Source: G963555815 sp965249615 [NCBI: bacterium]
GTDB lineage: Bacteria; UBA8248; JACPRG01
Reading direction: 5' to 3'
Length of the DNA: 64,000 bases
Assembly (NCBI GenBank): GCA_965249615.1
Contig: CBDFMI010000006.1
Location: forward strand, 682,001 to 746,000
Part shown: positions 1 to 8,504 of the stretch, one piece after another
Position numbering within the stretch: the stretch's first letter is position 1
Layout of the letters: each line of letters opens with the position of its first letter
The notes under the pieces: generated by a model
What the model saw: only the letters and a program-made list of their open reading frames with translations
Told to the model about the DNA's origin: nothing
Database searches by the model: none
Program-made: the position numbers and the translations under genes

Positions 1-1
1 A

Positions 2-640
2 ACGGGCATGAAAGGCCCCAAAAAGGCGCTCCTTGACCTTCGAACCATCTATGAGATGCTGCGCGTCTATGGGGCCGAGGGGGACGTGTCCTTCGACCTC
101 AGCGAGCTTCGAGGATTTGACTACTATACCGGTCCGGTCTTTGAGGCCTTTTCCCGACTTGCCGGTTTTCCTATCTTGAGCGGGGGTCGCTATGATGACC
201 TCATGGGACAGTTTGGGGTTCCCTCTCACGCCACCGGGTTCGCCATCGACGTGGGGGGGCTTCTTGAGGTGCTCGAGGTCCAGGGGGGAAAAGGGGCCGA
301 TGAGGCTGTCGATGCCCCTGAGGTCATCCTGATAGATTTCTCCAAGGACAAGAGGCGCGCCCTCGCCCTTGCGAGGGACCTGCGGGAGAAGGGTTATCGG
401 GTGGCCCGGGACATCATCCGAAGGGATCTCGCCGACTCCCTTCAATATGCTCGCGAGACGGGGACCTCCTTCGCCCTCCTTCTCGGCCACCGAAGTGTCC
501 CAACTGGACGCATCTTGCTTCGAGACCTGGTCCTCGACCAGGACGTTGTCACCAAGCCGCCCCTTCTCTTGGCGGAGCTTCGTCGGATGGAGAAGCGCCA
601 TGCCCGTCGTGGCCGTCGTCGGCGCCCAGTGGGGGGATGA
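2..640 (+). CDS. hisZ: ATP phosphoribosyltransferase regulatory subunit HisZ (3' part)
   Basis: The gene enters from the left edge, so only the C-terminal part (about 212 codons) is present. The class II aminoacyl-tRNA-synthetase-like fold of HisZ is recognisable from FDYYTGPVFEAF and the following GGRYDDL motif, with GFAIDVGGLLE after it. HisZ has no synthetase activity. It is the allosteric partner of short-form HisG in the first step of histidine synthesis, so this genome should encode a short HisG. The stop lies 41 nt inside purA, so translation of the two is probably coupled. A histidyl-tRNA synthetase shares the fold, but the weak C-terminal domain (no clear anticodon-binding region) favours HisZ. 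Confidence 0.85.
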   Translation, partial: TGMKGPKKALLDLRTIYEMLRVYGAEGDVSFDLSELRGFDYYTGPVFEAFSRLAGFPILSGGRYDDLMGQFGVPSHATGFAIDVGGLLEVLEVQGGKGADEAVDAPEVILIDFSKDKRRALALARDLREKGYRVARDIIRRDLADSLQYARETGTSFALLLGHRSVPTGRILLRDLVLDQDVVTKPPLLLAELRRMEKRHARRGRRRRPVGG

Positions 641-1916
641 AGGAAAGGGCAAGATTGTCGACCTCCTCTCTGAGGGTGCTGACCTGGTGGTCCGCTTTCA
701 GGGGGGGGCGAACGCAGGGCACACTATTTCTCGGAAAGGTTGCCCCCTTGTCCTCCATCTCATTCCCTCGGGCATTCTTCACAAGCAGGCTCGATGCCTG
801 ATCGGCCCGGGTGTTGTTCTGGACCCGGACAGCTTCTTTCAGGAGGTGGCCGATCTTCAGGCCGCAGGGATCGAGGTGAGCTCGCACCTGGGGCTGAGCG
901 GGAAGGCCCATGTGATCCTGCCCTACCATCGCGCCGAGGAGGCCTTCATTGAAGCCGCCCGAGGTGAAAGCCGGATCGGAACCACGGGCCGCGGCATTGG
1001 CCCTGCCTATGCTGACCGGGCGGCCCGGATCGGCATCCGGGTTTTCGACCTCCTCGATCCGCCCCTCTTCAAAGAGCGCCTCTCCCTCTGCCTTCGCCTT
1101 AAAAGGGACCATGGCCTGACGGGTGGCGATGCGTCCTTTGAGAAGATTTTCAAGGCCTACGTTGAATTTGGCGAGCGCCTTCGCCCCTTCCTGGCCGATG
1201 TGGAGGCAGAGCTTCGGGAGGGCTGTCAGCGAGGTTCAACCATTCTCCTAGAAGGGGCTCAGGGGACCCTCCTCGACATCGATCACGGCACTTATCCCTA
1301 CGTGACCTCGTCTCACACGGTCTCAGGGGGGGCTACGACGAGCCTCGGCCTCCCGTCCAGCCAGATCAACCGGGTCCTGAGCGTGGTCAAGGCTTATACC
1401 ACCCGGGTCGGCTCGGGCCCCTTCCCCACGGAGGTCTCAGGGCCCCTTGGGGAGGAGATGCGGGAGCGGGGCAAGGAGTACGGGGCCACCACAGGGCGGC
1501 CGAGGAGGTGTGGCTGGATCGACCTCGTGGCCCTTCGCCATGCGATCTGGGTCAATGGCGTGGACGGCCTTGCCATCACGAAGCTAGACGCCTTAGACTC
1601 CTTCGAGACGGTGAAGGCCTGTAAGGCCTATCGGTGGCGGGGGAAGACCCTCCGTCATCTGCCGGAGGAGCCGGCGGTCTGGACTGAGGCTGAGCCTATC
1701 TACCAGGAGTGTCCCGGCTGGAAGCGCAGCACGTTGGGGACGAACCGGTTTGAGGATCTCCCGGACCAGGCCAAGCGCTATCTGGATGTGATCGTAGAAG
1801 GTCTCGGGGTCGAGCTTGTCCTGGTCTCGACCGGTCCGGACCGGGGGGAGGAGGTCTGCCTTCGCCCCCTCTGGGGATCTACACGGGACGGCGGGAAGCG
1901 AGGGCCGCGTTCATGA
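600..1916 (+). CDS. purA: Adenylosuccinate synthetase
   Basis: PurA (438 aa) makes adenylosuccinate from IMP, aspartate and GTP, the first committed step to AMP, in the cytoplasm. The start at ATG 600 puts the GDEGKGK loop at residues 12-18 with catalytic Asp13, and His41 in NAGHT, exactly as in the family. The IMP-binding GTTGRGIGPAY motif and the guanine-recognising TKLD motif follow in order. The reading frame is open upstream for another 77 codons, but that extension is only an out-of-phase shadow of hisZ. It overlaps hisZ by 41 nt and the next gene by ATGA, which suggests one transcript. Length is close to the usual 430 residues. Confidence 0.97.
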   Translation: MPVVAVVGAQWGDEGKGKIVDLLSEGADLVVRFQGGANAGHTISRKGCPLVLHLIPSGILHKQARCLIGPGVVLDPDSFFQEVADLQAAGIEVSSHLGLSGKAHVILPYHRAEEAFIEAARGESRIGTTGRGIGPAYADRAARIGIRVFDLLDPPLFKERLSLCLRLKRDHGLTGGDASFEKIFKAYVEFGERLRPFLADVEAELREGCQRGSTILLEGAQGTLLDIDHGTYPYVTSSHTVSGGATTSLGLPSSQINRVLSVVKAYTTRVGSGPFPTEVSGPLGEEMRERGKEYGATTGRPRRCGWIDLVALRHAIWVNGVDGLAITKLDALDSFETVKACKAYRWRGKTLRHLPEEPAVWTEAEPIYQECPGWKRSTLGTNRFEDLPDQAKRYLDVIVEGLGVELVLVSTGPDRGEEVCLRPLWGSTRDGGKRGPRS

Positions 1917-2350
1917 AAAGGGAATCCGCTCTTTGGGCCATGTCGGGGGTATGCCTGCTTGCCATCCTGGCGTTGGGGTCACAGGGCCTCTTCGCTCAGC
2001 CTCTCGAGGCGCCGGGATTTGGCAAATCGATCCTCGTCCGAATTGAGCCGAAAGGGGTCTTTCCGCCCGAGCTGAGCATCAGTGCCGGCACCACCGTCAT
2101 CTGGCTGAATGGGACCCAGGGACACGTCACCGTTGTCTTCTCGCAAGGGAGTGATGTGGCGGTGCGATGCCAGGCCCCCACCCGATTTTTCCTGGCGCCG
2201 GACGGCACCTACACCTCAAACGCCTATCCGCCAGGGGCGGTCGCCTCCCTCGCCTGCCTCCAGCCCGGCGACTACCGCTACTTTATCTCAGGGGCCCTGA
2301 CGGGGGGGGACGGGGCTGACGCGAATCTCGGGACGATCAGTGTGCGCTGA
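1913..2350 (+). CDS. Secreted cupredoxin-like protein
   Basis: A 145-residue protein with an N-terminal hydrophobic signal segment (about residues 8-28, likely cut after LFA) followed by a plastocyanin-like beta-sandwich. The pattern of an FPPELSISAGTTVIWLN strand, a His in the next turn (QGHVTV) and CLQPGDYRYF near the end is typical of cupredoxins. The usual Cys-X2-4-His-X4-Met copper loop is not present after the Cys: the segment reads CLQPGDYRYFISGALTGG. Copper binding is therefore doubtful, and the protein may be a structural relative that has lost the type 1 site. It starts by a 4-nt overlap with purA, which is unusual company for a periplasmic protein. Function unknown. Confidence 0.7.
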   Translation: MKRESALWAMSGVCLLAILALGSQGLFAQPLEAPGFGKSILVRIEPKGVFPPELSISAGTTVIWLNGTQGHVTVVFSQGSDVAVRCQAPTRFFLAPDGTYTSNAYPPGAVASLACLQPGDYRYFISGALTGGDGADANLGTISVR

Positions 2351-2358
2351 GGGTCGCT

Positions 2359-2374
2359 AGCCCAGGGGCTTTTT
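2359..2374 (+). terminator. Probable rho-independent terminator
   Basis: AGCCC-AG-GGGCT is a 5-bp stem followed by TTTT, and a second T-rich run lies 8 nt further on. It sits 9 nt after the cupredoxin-like gene and ahead of the converging acyP gene. The stem is short, so strength is uncertain. Confidence 0.45.
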
Positions 2375-2409
2375 GGAATTTTTTTCTCTTGGGCATCGAG
2401 AAAAAGCGG

Positions 2410-2688
2410 CTAGAAGGTCACACTGAAGTCGGGATATTCTCCGCGGGCCTCTTTCCAAGACAAGTCCACTCGTTGGACGCGGGCCCCAAAAGGCCCCTTT
2501 TCACACCAGGCCACAAAGGATTTTAGATCTTTTGTTTCCCCCTCCGCGAGAATCTCGACGGTCCCATCGGGACAATTTCGAACCCATCCCCTCAGCCCCA
2601 ACCGAGAGGCTCTCCTCTCGGCGCTGAAGCGATAGCCGACCCCCTGGACACGACCGTGGATCTTCAGGCGCGCCTGCGTTTGAGCCAT
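2410..2688 (-). CDS. acyP: Acylphosphatase
   Basis: AcyP (92 aa, the normal size) hydrolyses carboxyl-phosphate bonds of acylphosphates. The signature GRVQGVGYR places catalytic Arg at residue 20, and the second catalytic residue, Asn38, lies in GWVRNCPDG. The start is ATG, 11 nt downstream of the pyrF stop, so it is probably the last gene of the tatA-tatC-pyrF-acyP run. It lies head-to-tail with the 3' end of the plus-strand gene at 2350. Confidence 0.95.
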   Translation of the reverse strand: MAQTQARLKIHGRVQGVGYRFSAERRASRLGLRGWVRNCPDGTVEILAEGETKDLKSFVAWCEKGPFGARVQRVDLSWKEARGEYPDFSVTF

Positions 2689-2699
2689 TTGGATTTGCG

Positions 2700-3446
2700 T
2701 TAAGACCTCTGCCGGGTTTCAGGGCTGAGGAGGTTTTGGTCCATCTCTCTCAAGATCTGGTCTGCCGCTTCTCTCGGCTCTCTTGCTTCCCGGATAGGCC
2801 GTCCCACCACAAGATAATCGGCGCCCGCGGCCAGGGCCTCCCGGGCTGTCGCCACCCTCTTCTGATCGGAGTTTTTGTCAAGACCCGCCGGACGGATGCC
2901 GGGAGTGACGATGAGGCAGGCTTTGCCGAACCGCTTTCGGATGGCTGCAACCTCCCGCGGGGAGGCGATGACTCCATCCAGCCCCGCCTGAAGGGCGAGA
3001 TCTGTGAGATGGAGGGCCTGCTCTTCAACGGGACGGGACACGCCGATGGCTTGAAGGTCTTTCTCATCGAGGCTGGTCAGGACCGTCACGCCCAGAAGGA
3101 GAGGGCGGGGCTCGACAGAGGCGATGGCCTCACGGCAGGCCCTCATCATCTCCAGGCCCCCTGAGGCGTGGACGTCTATCATGAAGGCGCCGAGGCGGGC
3201 GGCCTCCCACGTCGCCTGGGCCGCGATGGCCGGGATATCGTGAAACTTGAGGTCCAGGAAGACACGTTTCCCCTGCTCGCGGAGCCACTCGATGAGGGGA
3301 GGACCACAGGCCGTGAAGAGCCGAAAGCCAACCTTAAAAGTTCCTACCGAGTCCCCCACACGGTCAACCATGGTCCGGGCCGCCTGGAAGTCGGCTTCGT
3401 CTAGGGCGACGATGAGGCGATCCCTCAAGGGCGACCCCCCCCCCAA
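2700..3446 (-). CDS. pyrF: Orotidine 5'-phosphate decarboxylase
   Basis: PyrF (up to 248 aa) decarboxylates OMP to UMP, the last step of de novo pyrimidine synthesis. The catalytic DxKxxD array is DLKFHD at residues 65-70, and the phosphate-binding end has VTPGIR and VVGRPIR. The start is not secure: TTG at 3446 lies 3 nt after the tatC stop and is followed directly by a run of ten G residues, and a second TTG a few codons later would give a product beginning LRDRLIVALD. The G run is also a likely site of slippage or sequencing error. Co-oriented with tatC and acyP. Confidence 0.95.
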   Translation of the reverse strand: MGGGSPLRDRLIVALDEADFQAARTMVDRVGDSVGTFKVGFRLFTACGPPLIEWLREQGKRVFLDLKFHDIPAIAAQATWEAARLGAFMIDVHASGGLEMMRACREAIASVEPRPLLLGVTVLTSLDEKDLQAIGVSRPVEEQALHLTDLALQAGLDGVIASPREVAAIRKRFGKACLIVTPGIRPAGLDKNSDQKRVATAREALAAGADYLVVGRPIREAREPREAADQILREMDQNLLSPETRQRS

Positions 3447-3449
3447 ATT

Positions 3450-4178
3450 CTAAGCTTCATGCCGAGCCTCTCGAAGGGTCTTTTTCCTGTAGACGATGCG
3501 GGAGAGCAGGATGCTGATCTCATAGAGTACCAGAAGGGGTCCCGCCAGGAGGACCTGGCTCAGGATATCGGGCGGGGTAAAGAAGGCCCCAACGACGAAC
3601 ATGAGGACGATGGCATACCTTCGGTTTCGGGTGAGGGTGGAAGGCTTGATGACGCCCATTCGCGTCAGTAGGAAGGAGGCCAAGGGCATCTGAAAGGAGA
3701 CCCCGAAAGCGAGGAAGAGCCACGTCACAAAGGAGATATAGCCTCCCACCGCCCATCGGCTCTCGATGAAGTCGCCCCCAACCCCCACCAGGAATTGAAC
3801 CGCGATGGGCAGGACCACCCAATAGCAGAAGGCGGCCCCCAGGATAAACAGACCGACAGAGGAGACGAGGAAGGGAAAGGTAAACTTCTTCTCCCGGTCC
3901 AGAAGCCCTGGGGCGATAAACTTCCAGCCGTTGTAGAGGGTGAGGGGAAGGGTGAGGAAGACGCCGGCCAAAAAGGCGACCTTGAGATGGGAGAAGAAAG
4001 CCTCGGTCGGCCTGATGGCCTGGAGACGATCCGCGTAGGGAGCCTTTAGGAAGAAAATGATCTCGGCAGAGAAATTGTAGGCGATGATGAAACCGACGCC
4101 GATACCGACCAGGATGATGACGATTCGCTTTCGCAGCTCGGCCAGGTGCTGCGTGAAGGGCATCTTCTCATCCGCCAT
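3450..4178 (-). CDS. tatC: Sec-independent translocase subunit TatC
   Basis: TatC is the multi-spanning receptor of the twin-arginine system that exports folded proteins. The N-terminus FTQHLAELRKR, carrying the conserved Glu before the first membrane segment, and about six hydrophobic helices identify it. I chose the ATG at 4178 because AAAGGTGAGG precedes it and it begins just after the tatA stop; an ATG five codons upstream (4193) would overlap tatA by 11 nt. Length about 242 residues is normal. It forms a minimal tatA-tatC unit upstream of pyrF. Confidence 0.95.
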   Translation of the reverse strand: MADEKMPFTQHLAELRKRIVIILVGIGVGFIIAYNFSAEIIFFLKAPYADRLQAIRPTEAFFSHLKVAFLAGVFLTLPLTLYNGWKFIAPGLLDREKKFTFPFLVSSVGLFILGAAFCYWVVLPIAVQFLVGVGGDFIESRWAVGGYISFVTWLFLAFGVSFQMPLASFLLTRMGVIKPSTLTRNRRYAIVLMFVVGAFFTPPDILSQVLLAGPLLVLYEISILLSRIVYRKKTLREARHEA

Positions 4179-4182
4179 GGCC

Positions 4183-4524
4183 TCACCTTTCACGTTCTTC
4201 GGATCCTGTCGTCATCTCCTTACTGGAAGGGTCTGTCTCAGGAGTGAGCCGGGCCTCAGGGGGCGCCCCTTCGGCTGGCTTGGATGAATCTTCCCCGGCG
4301 GAGGGGGAGGTCTCGGCCTCCTCTTTCTCGGAGCCGGGTTCCTCTGAATCCATGTTTCCGAAGTCATCTTCATCGAAGGATGACTGCAGGTCCGAGGTCG
4401 CCTTTTTGAACTCCCGAAAGCCTCTCCCAAGGCTCCGGGCCATGCTGGGGAGCTTCTTTGGGCCGATCACGAGAAGGGCCACGATGAAGATGATGATGAC
4501 CTCGGGCATCCCAATTCCGAACAT
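4183..4524 (-). CDS. tatA: TatA/TatB family translocase subunit
   Basis: A 113-residue protein with one N-terminal membrane helix (FGIGMPEVIIIFIVALLVIG), the hinge GPKKLP, an amphipathic helix (RSLGRGFREFKKA) and a long acidic, disordered tail rich in Glu, Ser and Pro. This is the TatA/TatB architecture. Only one such gene is next to tatC, so it may serve as a minimal TatA. The long tail and GPKKLP are also seen in TatB, and the sequence alone does not settle which it is. Confidence 0.88.
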   Translation of the reverse strand: MFGIGMPEVIIIFIVALLVIGPKKLPSMARSLGRGFREFKKATSDLQSSFDEDDFGNMDSEEPGSEKEEAETSPSAGEDSSKPAEGAPPEARLTPETDPSSKEMTTGSEERER

Positions 4525-4747
4525 TTCTGGCCTCGACCTGTCTTAAATGGGGCCTGAGACCCCTGTCCCGGGGTGTTAGACCCTCCATAAATCTAGATAA
4601 CCCCTTGATTCTATATCCCACCTCAGAGGGGCGCAAGGGGGACGCACGGTGCCCCTCTGTTCGATGGCCGTCTCAGCGTCCTCTTCTGCCTCCTCATTTT
4701 TTGATGGCTTCCCTTTGATGATTTTTTGGGGCGGCGAAAATTAGGGG

Positions 4748-4777
4748 TTGACACTTTCGTTTTTATTTTGCTAAAGT
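4748..4777 (+). promoter_or_regulatory. Candidate sigma-70 promoter before the exonuclease gene
   Basis: A perfect TTGACA at 4748-4753 is followed after 18 nt by TAAAGT at 4772-4777 (four of six consensus bases). The -10 element overlaps the GTG proposed as the start at 4776, so either the real start lies further downstream or the -10 is elsewhere. No other genes lie between the divergent tatA and this site. Confidence 0.4.
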
Positions 4778-5510
4778 GCCCACCTCAATCAAAATCCGAG
4801 GGAAGCCGAAGAGGAGAACCAGGGCCTTGAAGGCAAAACTCTCCAAAGTGCTCTCAGAGCATCCTGCCGGCCTGAATTACCGAGGTATGGCCATGCGTGT
4901 TTCGAAGGCCCGTAATATCTCGGACGACGTGAGTCAGAAAGTCCTTTCCCCATTCCTTCTCCACGAGGCCAACTTCGTCTGCGAAGAAAATGGTCTCTGG
5001 CGGACCCGGGAACCCCAGGACCCCCGGGACCGACTCCTCGACCGGGTTACCTTTGTGATCTTCGATCTGGAGACGACGGGCTCAAAACTCCCCGGGGACC
5101 GGATCACGGAGATCGGGGCCGTGAAGGTCCGCGGCGGGAAACGGCTAGAGGAGTTTCAGCATCTTGTTAACCCGGGCCGCTATATCCCCTGGAGTGTCCA
5201 GCGGCTGACGGGCATCTGGGACGCCACGGTGCAGGATGAGCCCCCCGTCGACGAGATCCTTCCGCTCTTTTCCCGTTTTGCCCGGGGCGCTGTCCTCGTG
5301 GCCCACAACGCCCCCTTCGACCTTCGCTTCCTTGCGTGGGATGGGAAACGCCTCGGCCTGGATTTCTCTCATCTCTCCCTCTGCACCTGCCGTCTCTCCC
5401 GAAGACTTTTTGGAAACGCCGGGGACTACCGGCTGGGCAGTCTGGCGGGCCATCTCGGCCTCCCGTCTCCTTCTTGTCCTCTTAAAACGGCTGGAAGAGA
5501 AAGGGGTTGA
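4776..5510 (+). CDS. DnaQ-like 3'-5' exonuclease with N-terminal winged-helix domain, C-terminus disrupted
   Basis: Residues about 18-80 resemble a HARE-HTH type winged helix (repeated Leu spacing, then FVCEENGLWRT). Residues 93-215 are a DEDDh exonuclease domain: Exo I is FDLETTG with Asp97 and Glu99, Exo II is HNAPFD with Asp182. The third motif (His-x4-Asp), which should follow DYRLGSLAGHLGLP, is missing. The frame then runs 15 unrelated residues to a stop at 5510. The expected family C-terminal helix (LLLVLLKRLEEKGVEVLGDLL) is present in the +1 frame at about 5460-5535, so a small out-of-frame deletion has removed the catalytic third motif. As it stands it should be inactive. The GTG start is uncertain. 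Confidence 0.7.
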   Translation: MPTSIKIRGKPKRRTRALKAKLSKVLSEHPAGLNYRGMAMRVSKARNISDDVSQKVLSPFLLHEANFVCEENGLWRTREPQDPRDRLLDRVTFVIFDLETTGSKLPGDRITEIGAVKVRGGKRLEEFQHLVNPGRYIPWSVQRLTGIWDATVQDEPPVDEILPLFSRFARGAVLVAHNAPFDLRFLAWDGKRLGLDFSHLSLCTCRLSRRLFGNAGDYRLGSLAGHLGLPSPSCPLKTAGRERG

Positions 5511-5581
5511 GGTGCTGGGGGACTTGCTGGACTACGCAAAGGGCCCTAAGGCGCAGCGGCCAAAGAGATCTGCTGATCGGC

Positions 5582-6265
5582 TCAGGTCATCTCCATCTTG
5601 TGGAAGCCCTCGGCGTAGGTGTGGCCCCCTTTCCGCCCTATCTCGCCGGCCCAGTCGCGGATCCAATCGGGCCAGTCCTCCAGCCGGCCCATCTGGCTCA
5701 CGTGGCGCGAGAGGGCCTCGATCTTCTTAGGCAGCGTCTCAGTGATGTCCACAAAGCAATTGGGCTCTCCGGGGTGGGCGAAGAAGGCCGTCGGCGTGTG
5801 GTGGGGTTTTAGGTCGATGACAGAGAGGGCGGGGAGGAAGAGGTGGTCCCGGGCCGCGACGATGCCCTCTATCACGGCATAGCCCAGGGTCCGGTGGTCG
5901 GGGTGAACCATGTAGGGGCGCCAGGGGTCATGGGTGACAATGAGACCGGGCCGGTAGTGGCGGATCAAGATGGCGAGCTGGACGCCTAAAGTTCCGCCGC
6001 TATGAAGTTCTCCGTCGTTGTAAAGCAAGAAGTTGATGTCTCGCACTCCCAGCACCTCGGCCGCCGCGCGCTGCTCAGCCTCACGTATCTCGGCAAGGCG
6101 GTGGGGGGAAAGTTCTAAATCTTTTGTTCCTTTATTGCCGTTCGTTGCCACCACATAGTCTACGCAGTTCCCTTCGCTCACCCACTTGGCGACGCTCCCC
6201 CCGGCGGAGAGCTCCGCGTCGTCGGCGTGGGCGACAACGACGAGAATCTGTCCCCACTCAGCCAT
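5582..6265 (-). CDS. PIG-L family N-acetylglucosaminyl deacetylase (BshB/MshB-like)
   Basis: A 227-residue zinc deacetylase of the PIG-L/LmbE family. The metal-binding AHADD (His13, Asp15, Asp16) and the downstream HPDH (His121, His124) are intact, with the typical VATNGNKGT between them. Start ATG 6265 overlaps the 3' end of the glycosyltransferase gene by 8 nt (ATGGCTGA), indicating translational coupling. Family members remove the acetyl group from GlcNAc in GlcNAc-malate (bacillithiol) or GlcNAc-inositol (mycothiol). Its neighbour glycosyltransferase would make such a substrate. The frame is open about 108 codons upstream, but that part is a shadow of the glycosyltransferase gene. Confidence 0.88.
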   Translation of the reverse strand: MAEWGQILVVVAHADDAELSAGGSVAKWVSEGNCVDYVVATNGNKGTKDLELSPHRLAEIREAEQRAAAEVLGVRDINFLLYNDGELHSGGTLGVQLAILIRHYRPGLIVTHDPWRPYMVHPDHRTLGYAVIEGIVAARDHLFLPALSVIDLKPHHTPTAFFAHPGEPNCFVDITETLPKKIEALSRHVSQMGRLEDWPDWIRDWAGEIGRKGGHTYAEGFHKMEMT

Positions 6266-7475
6266 GAAGGAGGTCCTTGTAGAGTTCCGCCAGCCGCGAG
6301 GCCGCCCGGGCCCAAGTGAAATTCTTGGCCGCCTTCTCCCGGAGCCCCCGCCTGGAACAGGGCTTGGCGATGACCTGGTGGATAGCCCTGGCCAGGGACT
6401 GAGCGTCTCCGGGCGGGACCAGGAGGGCGCATTTGGCCTGGCCCAAGGTCTGGCGAAAGCCGCCAGTGTCCGAGGCCACGACCTCTGCCCCACAGGCCAG
6501 GGCCTCAAGGGCTGCGAGGCCAAAGCTCTCGTAGAGGGAGGGAAAAACACAGCAGTCCGCCGCCGAATAATAGTCTGGGAGCTCCGCATGAGACTTTGGC
6601 CCGAGAAATTCTAGGTGCTCAGAGACGCCAAGCGTGCGGGCGAGATCTTCGAGGTGCCTGAGGTAGGGACTGGGGCCGCTCGCACCCCCGATGAGGGCGA
6701 GGCATACCCCGTTGCCGTTGGTCGAGCCGTTTCCGACGAGGGCCAGTGCACGAAGGAGGGTCTCGACGCCTTTCACGGGTTCCATCCGGCCCACGAAGAG
6801 CGCCACCGGCTCTCGGCCGAATCCCACCCGCGAGCGCGCAAGACACCTGGGCCGCGGGCTGAACAGCTGGAGGTCCACCCCCCCCGGGATGACGTGTACG
6901 CGCCCCGGCTTCACCCCGTAGTCCTTGATGAGGTGCGTGCGGTCCTCGTCGCTTCCGGCCACGATCGCGTCGGCGGATCTCCCGAGAGCCAACTCCTCCT
7001 GGACCCGAAAGTCGCTCTCCTTTTCGGACTGGCCGGAGAGCACACGGTTTTTCACCCGCTCCAGCGTGTGAAACATCTGGACGAGGGGGACCCTGTGACT
7101 CTTGGTCCAGTCGAGTCCCACCACCCCAGAGAGCCAGTAGTGGGCGTGGACGATGTCATAGGGTGGTTTCTCTGAGAACGCCCGGAGGGCCTGGCGAAGC
7201 TCAGGGATGTAGCGGGGAAGGTCTTCTCTGGGGCAGGGCCGGCTCGGACCCCCCTTGACTCGGATGAGACGGACCCCGTCGCTGAGTTCTAAAACCTCGG
7301 GCTGGTCTCGTCCGTCCCTTCGGGTGAAGATGTCCACCCGGTGACCCAGGCGTCCCAGCTCAAGGCTGGCCTCCCGGACGTAGACGTTCATCCCCCCCGT
7401 CGTTTCTCCCCCAAGAGAGGCGAGAGGGGAGGAGTGGAGGCTCAGCATGGCGATCCGGAGCGACGTGTCGGGCAC
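6258..7475 (-). CDS. GT4 glycosyltransferase (MshA/BshA/sucrose-phosphate-synthase-like)
   Basis: A 405-residue GT-B glycosyltransferase. The N-terminal half has the glycine-rich GGETTGGMNVYVRE loop seen in MshA and sucrose synthases, then DIVHAHYWLSG. The C-terminal half has VGRMEPVKGVETL and the nucleotide-sugar EX7E region at ESFGLAALE. In MshA and BshA this fold transfers GlcNAc from UDP-GlcNAc to inositol phosphate or malate. GTG start 7475 lies 3 nt after the stop of the acyltransferase gene, and its end overlaps the deacetylase, so the three are one operon. Acceptor specificity cannot be read from sequence. Confidence 0.88.
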   Translation of the reverse strand: MPDTSLRIAMLSLHSSPLASLGGETTGGMNVYVREASLELGRLGHRVDIFTRRDGRDQPEVLELSDGVRLIRVKGGPSRPCPREDLPRYIPELRQALRAFSEKPPYDIVHAHYWLSGVVGLDWTKSHRVPLVQMFHTLERVKNRVLSGQSEKESDFRVQEELALGRSADAIVAGSDEDRTHLIKDYGVKPGRVHVIPGGVDLQLFSPRPRCLARSRVGFGREPVALFVGRMEPVKGVETLLRALALVGNGSTNGNGVCLALIGGASGPSPYLRHLEDLARTLGVSEHLEFLGPKSHAELPDYYSAADCCVFPSLYESFGLAALEALACGAEVVASDTGGFRQTLGQAKCALLVPPGDAQSLARAIHQVIAKPCSRRGLREKAAKNFTWARAASRLAELYKDLLHG

Positions 7476-7478
7476 GGA

Positions 7479-8504
7479 CTATTTACCTCTGCCCGGGGGG
7501 GCCAGGCGGACTCGAAAGAGGGGCTGGTCCTTCGCCCCGAGACGGTACTTATACGCCTCGTTCCCCCGAAGGAAGTCGAAGGCCCGCTTCTTGTCTCCGA
7601 TGGCCTCCAGGATGGAGAGGCCAAAGATGGAAATACCGGGACTCAGGTGCGAGACAGCAGGATCATACCCGGAATTGTAGACCGAGACAGCCCCATCGTA
7701 ATCGAACGAGAAGAGGGCGGCAACAGGTTGACCTTCCAAATTTAGATTGCTCAAGCGAAGCCATCCCAAGTCAAAAATCCTCTCCGAGGCTGCCCGGAAG
7801 AAGGCCTGCATGACTGGGCCCATAAACTTTGCCTTCTCAGTGTGGCTTAGGGCGTGAAGTCGAAGGAAGATTTCGGTGAACTCTTTCGCCTCCTCGGCTG
7901 TGGAGGCCTGTTGGAGTTCCAGCTCCCCGCTGGCCTTCATCCGCTTGATCTTCCTGCGAAGTTCGTGGCGGTCTTTCCCTGAGAGGCCCTGCAGGTATTC
8001 CTCCCAAGTTGCGGGAAGAAGGATGAGGGGGGCGGTCTCCTCTTCTTCCACCTCAACGGCCCAGCCCGACTCCTGGCCGGCTGCCGAGAGGGCCTGGATC
8101 GTTTGGGAGGCGCCGGGGATGAAATGGAGATCAAGAACGCTCCCGCCTGAAGTCCGTTCGGCCAGCGCTTTCAAGATCGCCCTCGCGACATCCTCCTCTC
8201 GACCGGAAAGGGAGAGGACATCGAGATAATCGCAGAGGTCCATCTCTCCGACAAAGCCAAGACGGCCCTCCTCCCAGAGGAAGAGGGGGGCGAGGCCGAC
8301 GAGTTGACCCTCGCCGTCCCGCGCTGATGCCAGGCAGAGCGGGCGGCCTGCCCCAAAATGCTCCCACCAGAGGGTCTGCCATTGAGGGGTGAGAAAGGGG
8401 GAGCGGGTGGAGCTGTGCTGGAGGAGGTTCTCCCACTCAGAAGCGAGGGTGGAGAAATCCTCGGGGTCGCTGTGGATTTCCACCTTGAGGGGGGAAGCAG
8501 ACAT
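7479..8504 (-). CDS. FemAB/BioF2-like GNAT-superfamily acyltransferase
   Basis: A 341-residue protein of the BioF2-like (Acetyltransf_6) group with two tandem GNAT-type folds. It has an N-terminal SPFLTPQWQTLWWEHFG block and a C-terminal block of SGKDRHELRRKIKRM and FDYDGAVSVYNSGYDPA, ending in DFLRGNEAYKYRLG, all characteristic of this family. Relatives transfer acyl or aminoacyl groups in polysaccharide and cell-wall pathways. It is the first gene of the unit with the glycosyltransferase and PIG-L deacetylase, so it may acylate the amine that the deacetylase exposes (inference). ATG 8504 was chosen; an in-frame TTG at 8528 with AGGCGG upstream is a possible alternative. Confidence 0.82.
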   Translation of the reverse strand: MSASPLKVEIHSDPEDFSTLASEWENLLQHSSTRSPFLTPQWQTLWWEHFGAGRPLCLASARDGEGQLVGLAPLFLWEEGRLGFVGEMDLCDYLDVLSLSGREEDVARAILKALAERTSGGSVLDLHFIPGASQTIQALSAAGQESGWAVEVEEEETAPLILLPATWEEYLQGLSGKDRHELRRKIKRMKASGELELQQASTAEEAKEFTEIFLRLHALSHTEKAKFMGPVMQAFFRAASERIFDLGWLRLSNLNLEGQPVAALFSFDYDGAVSVYNSGYDPAVSHLSPGISIFGLSILEAIGDKKRAFDFLRGNEAYKYRLGAKDQPLFRVRLAPPGRGK

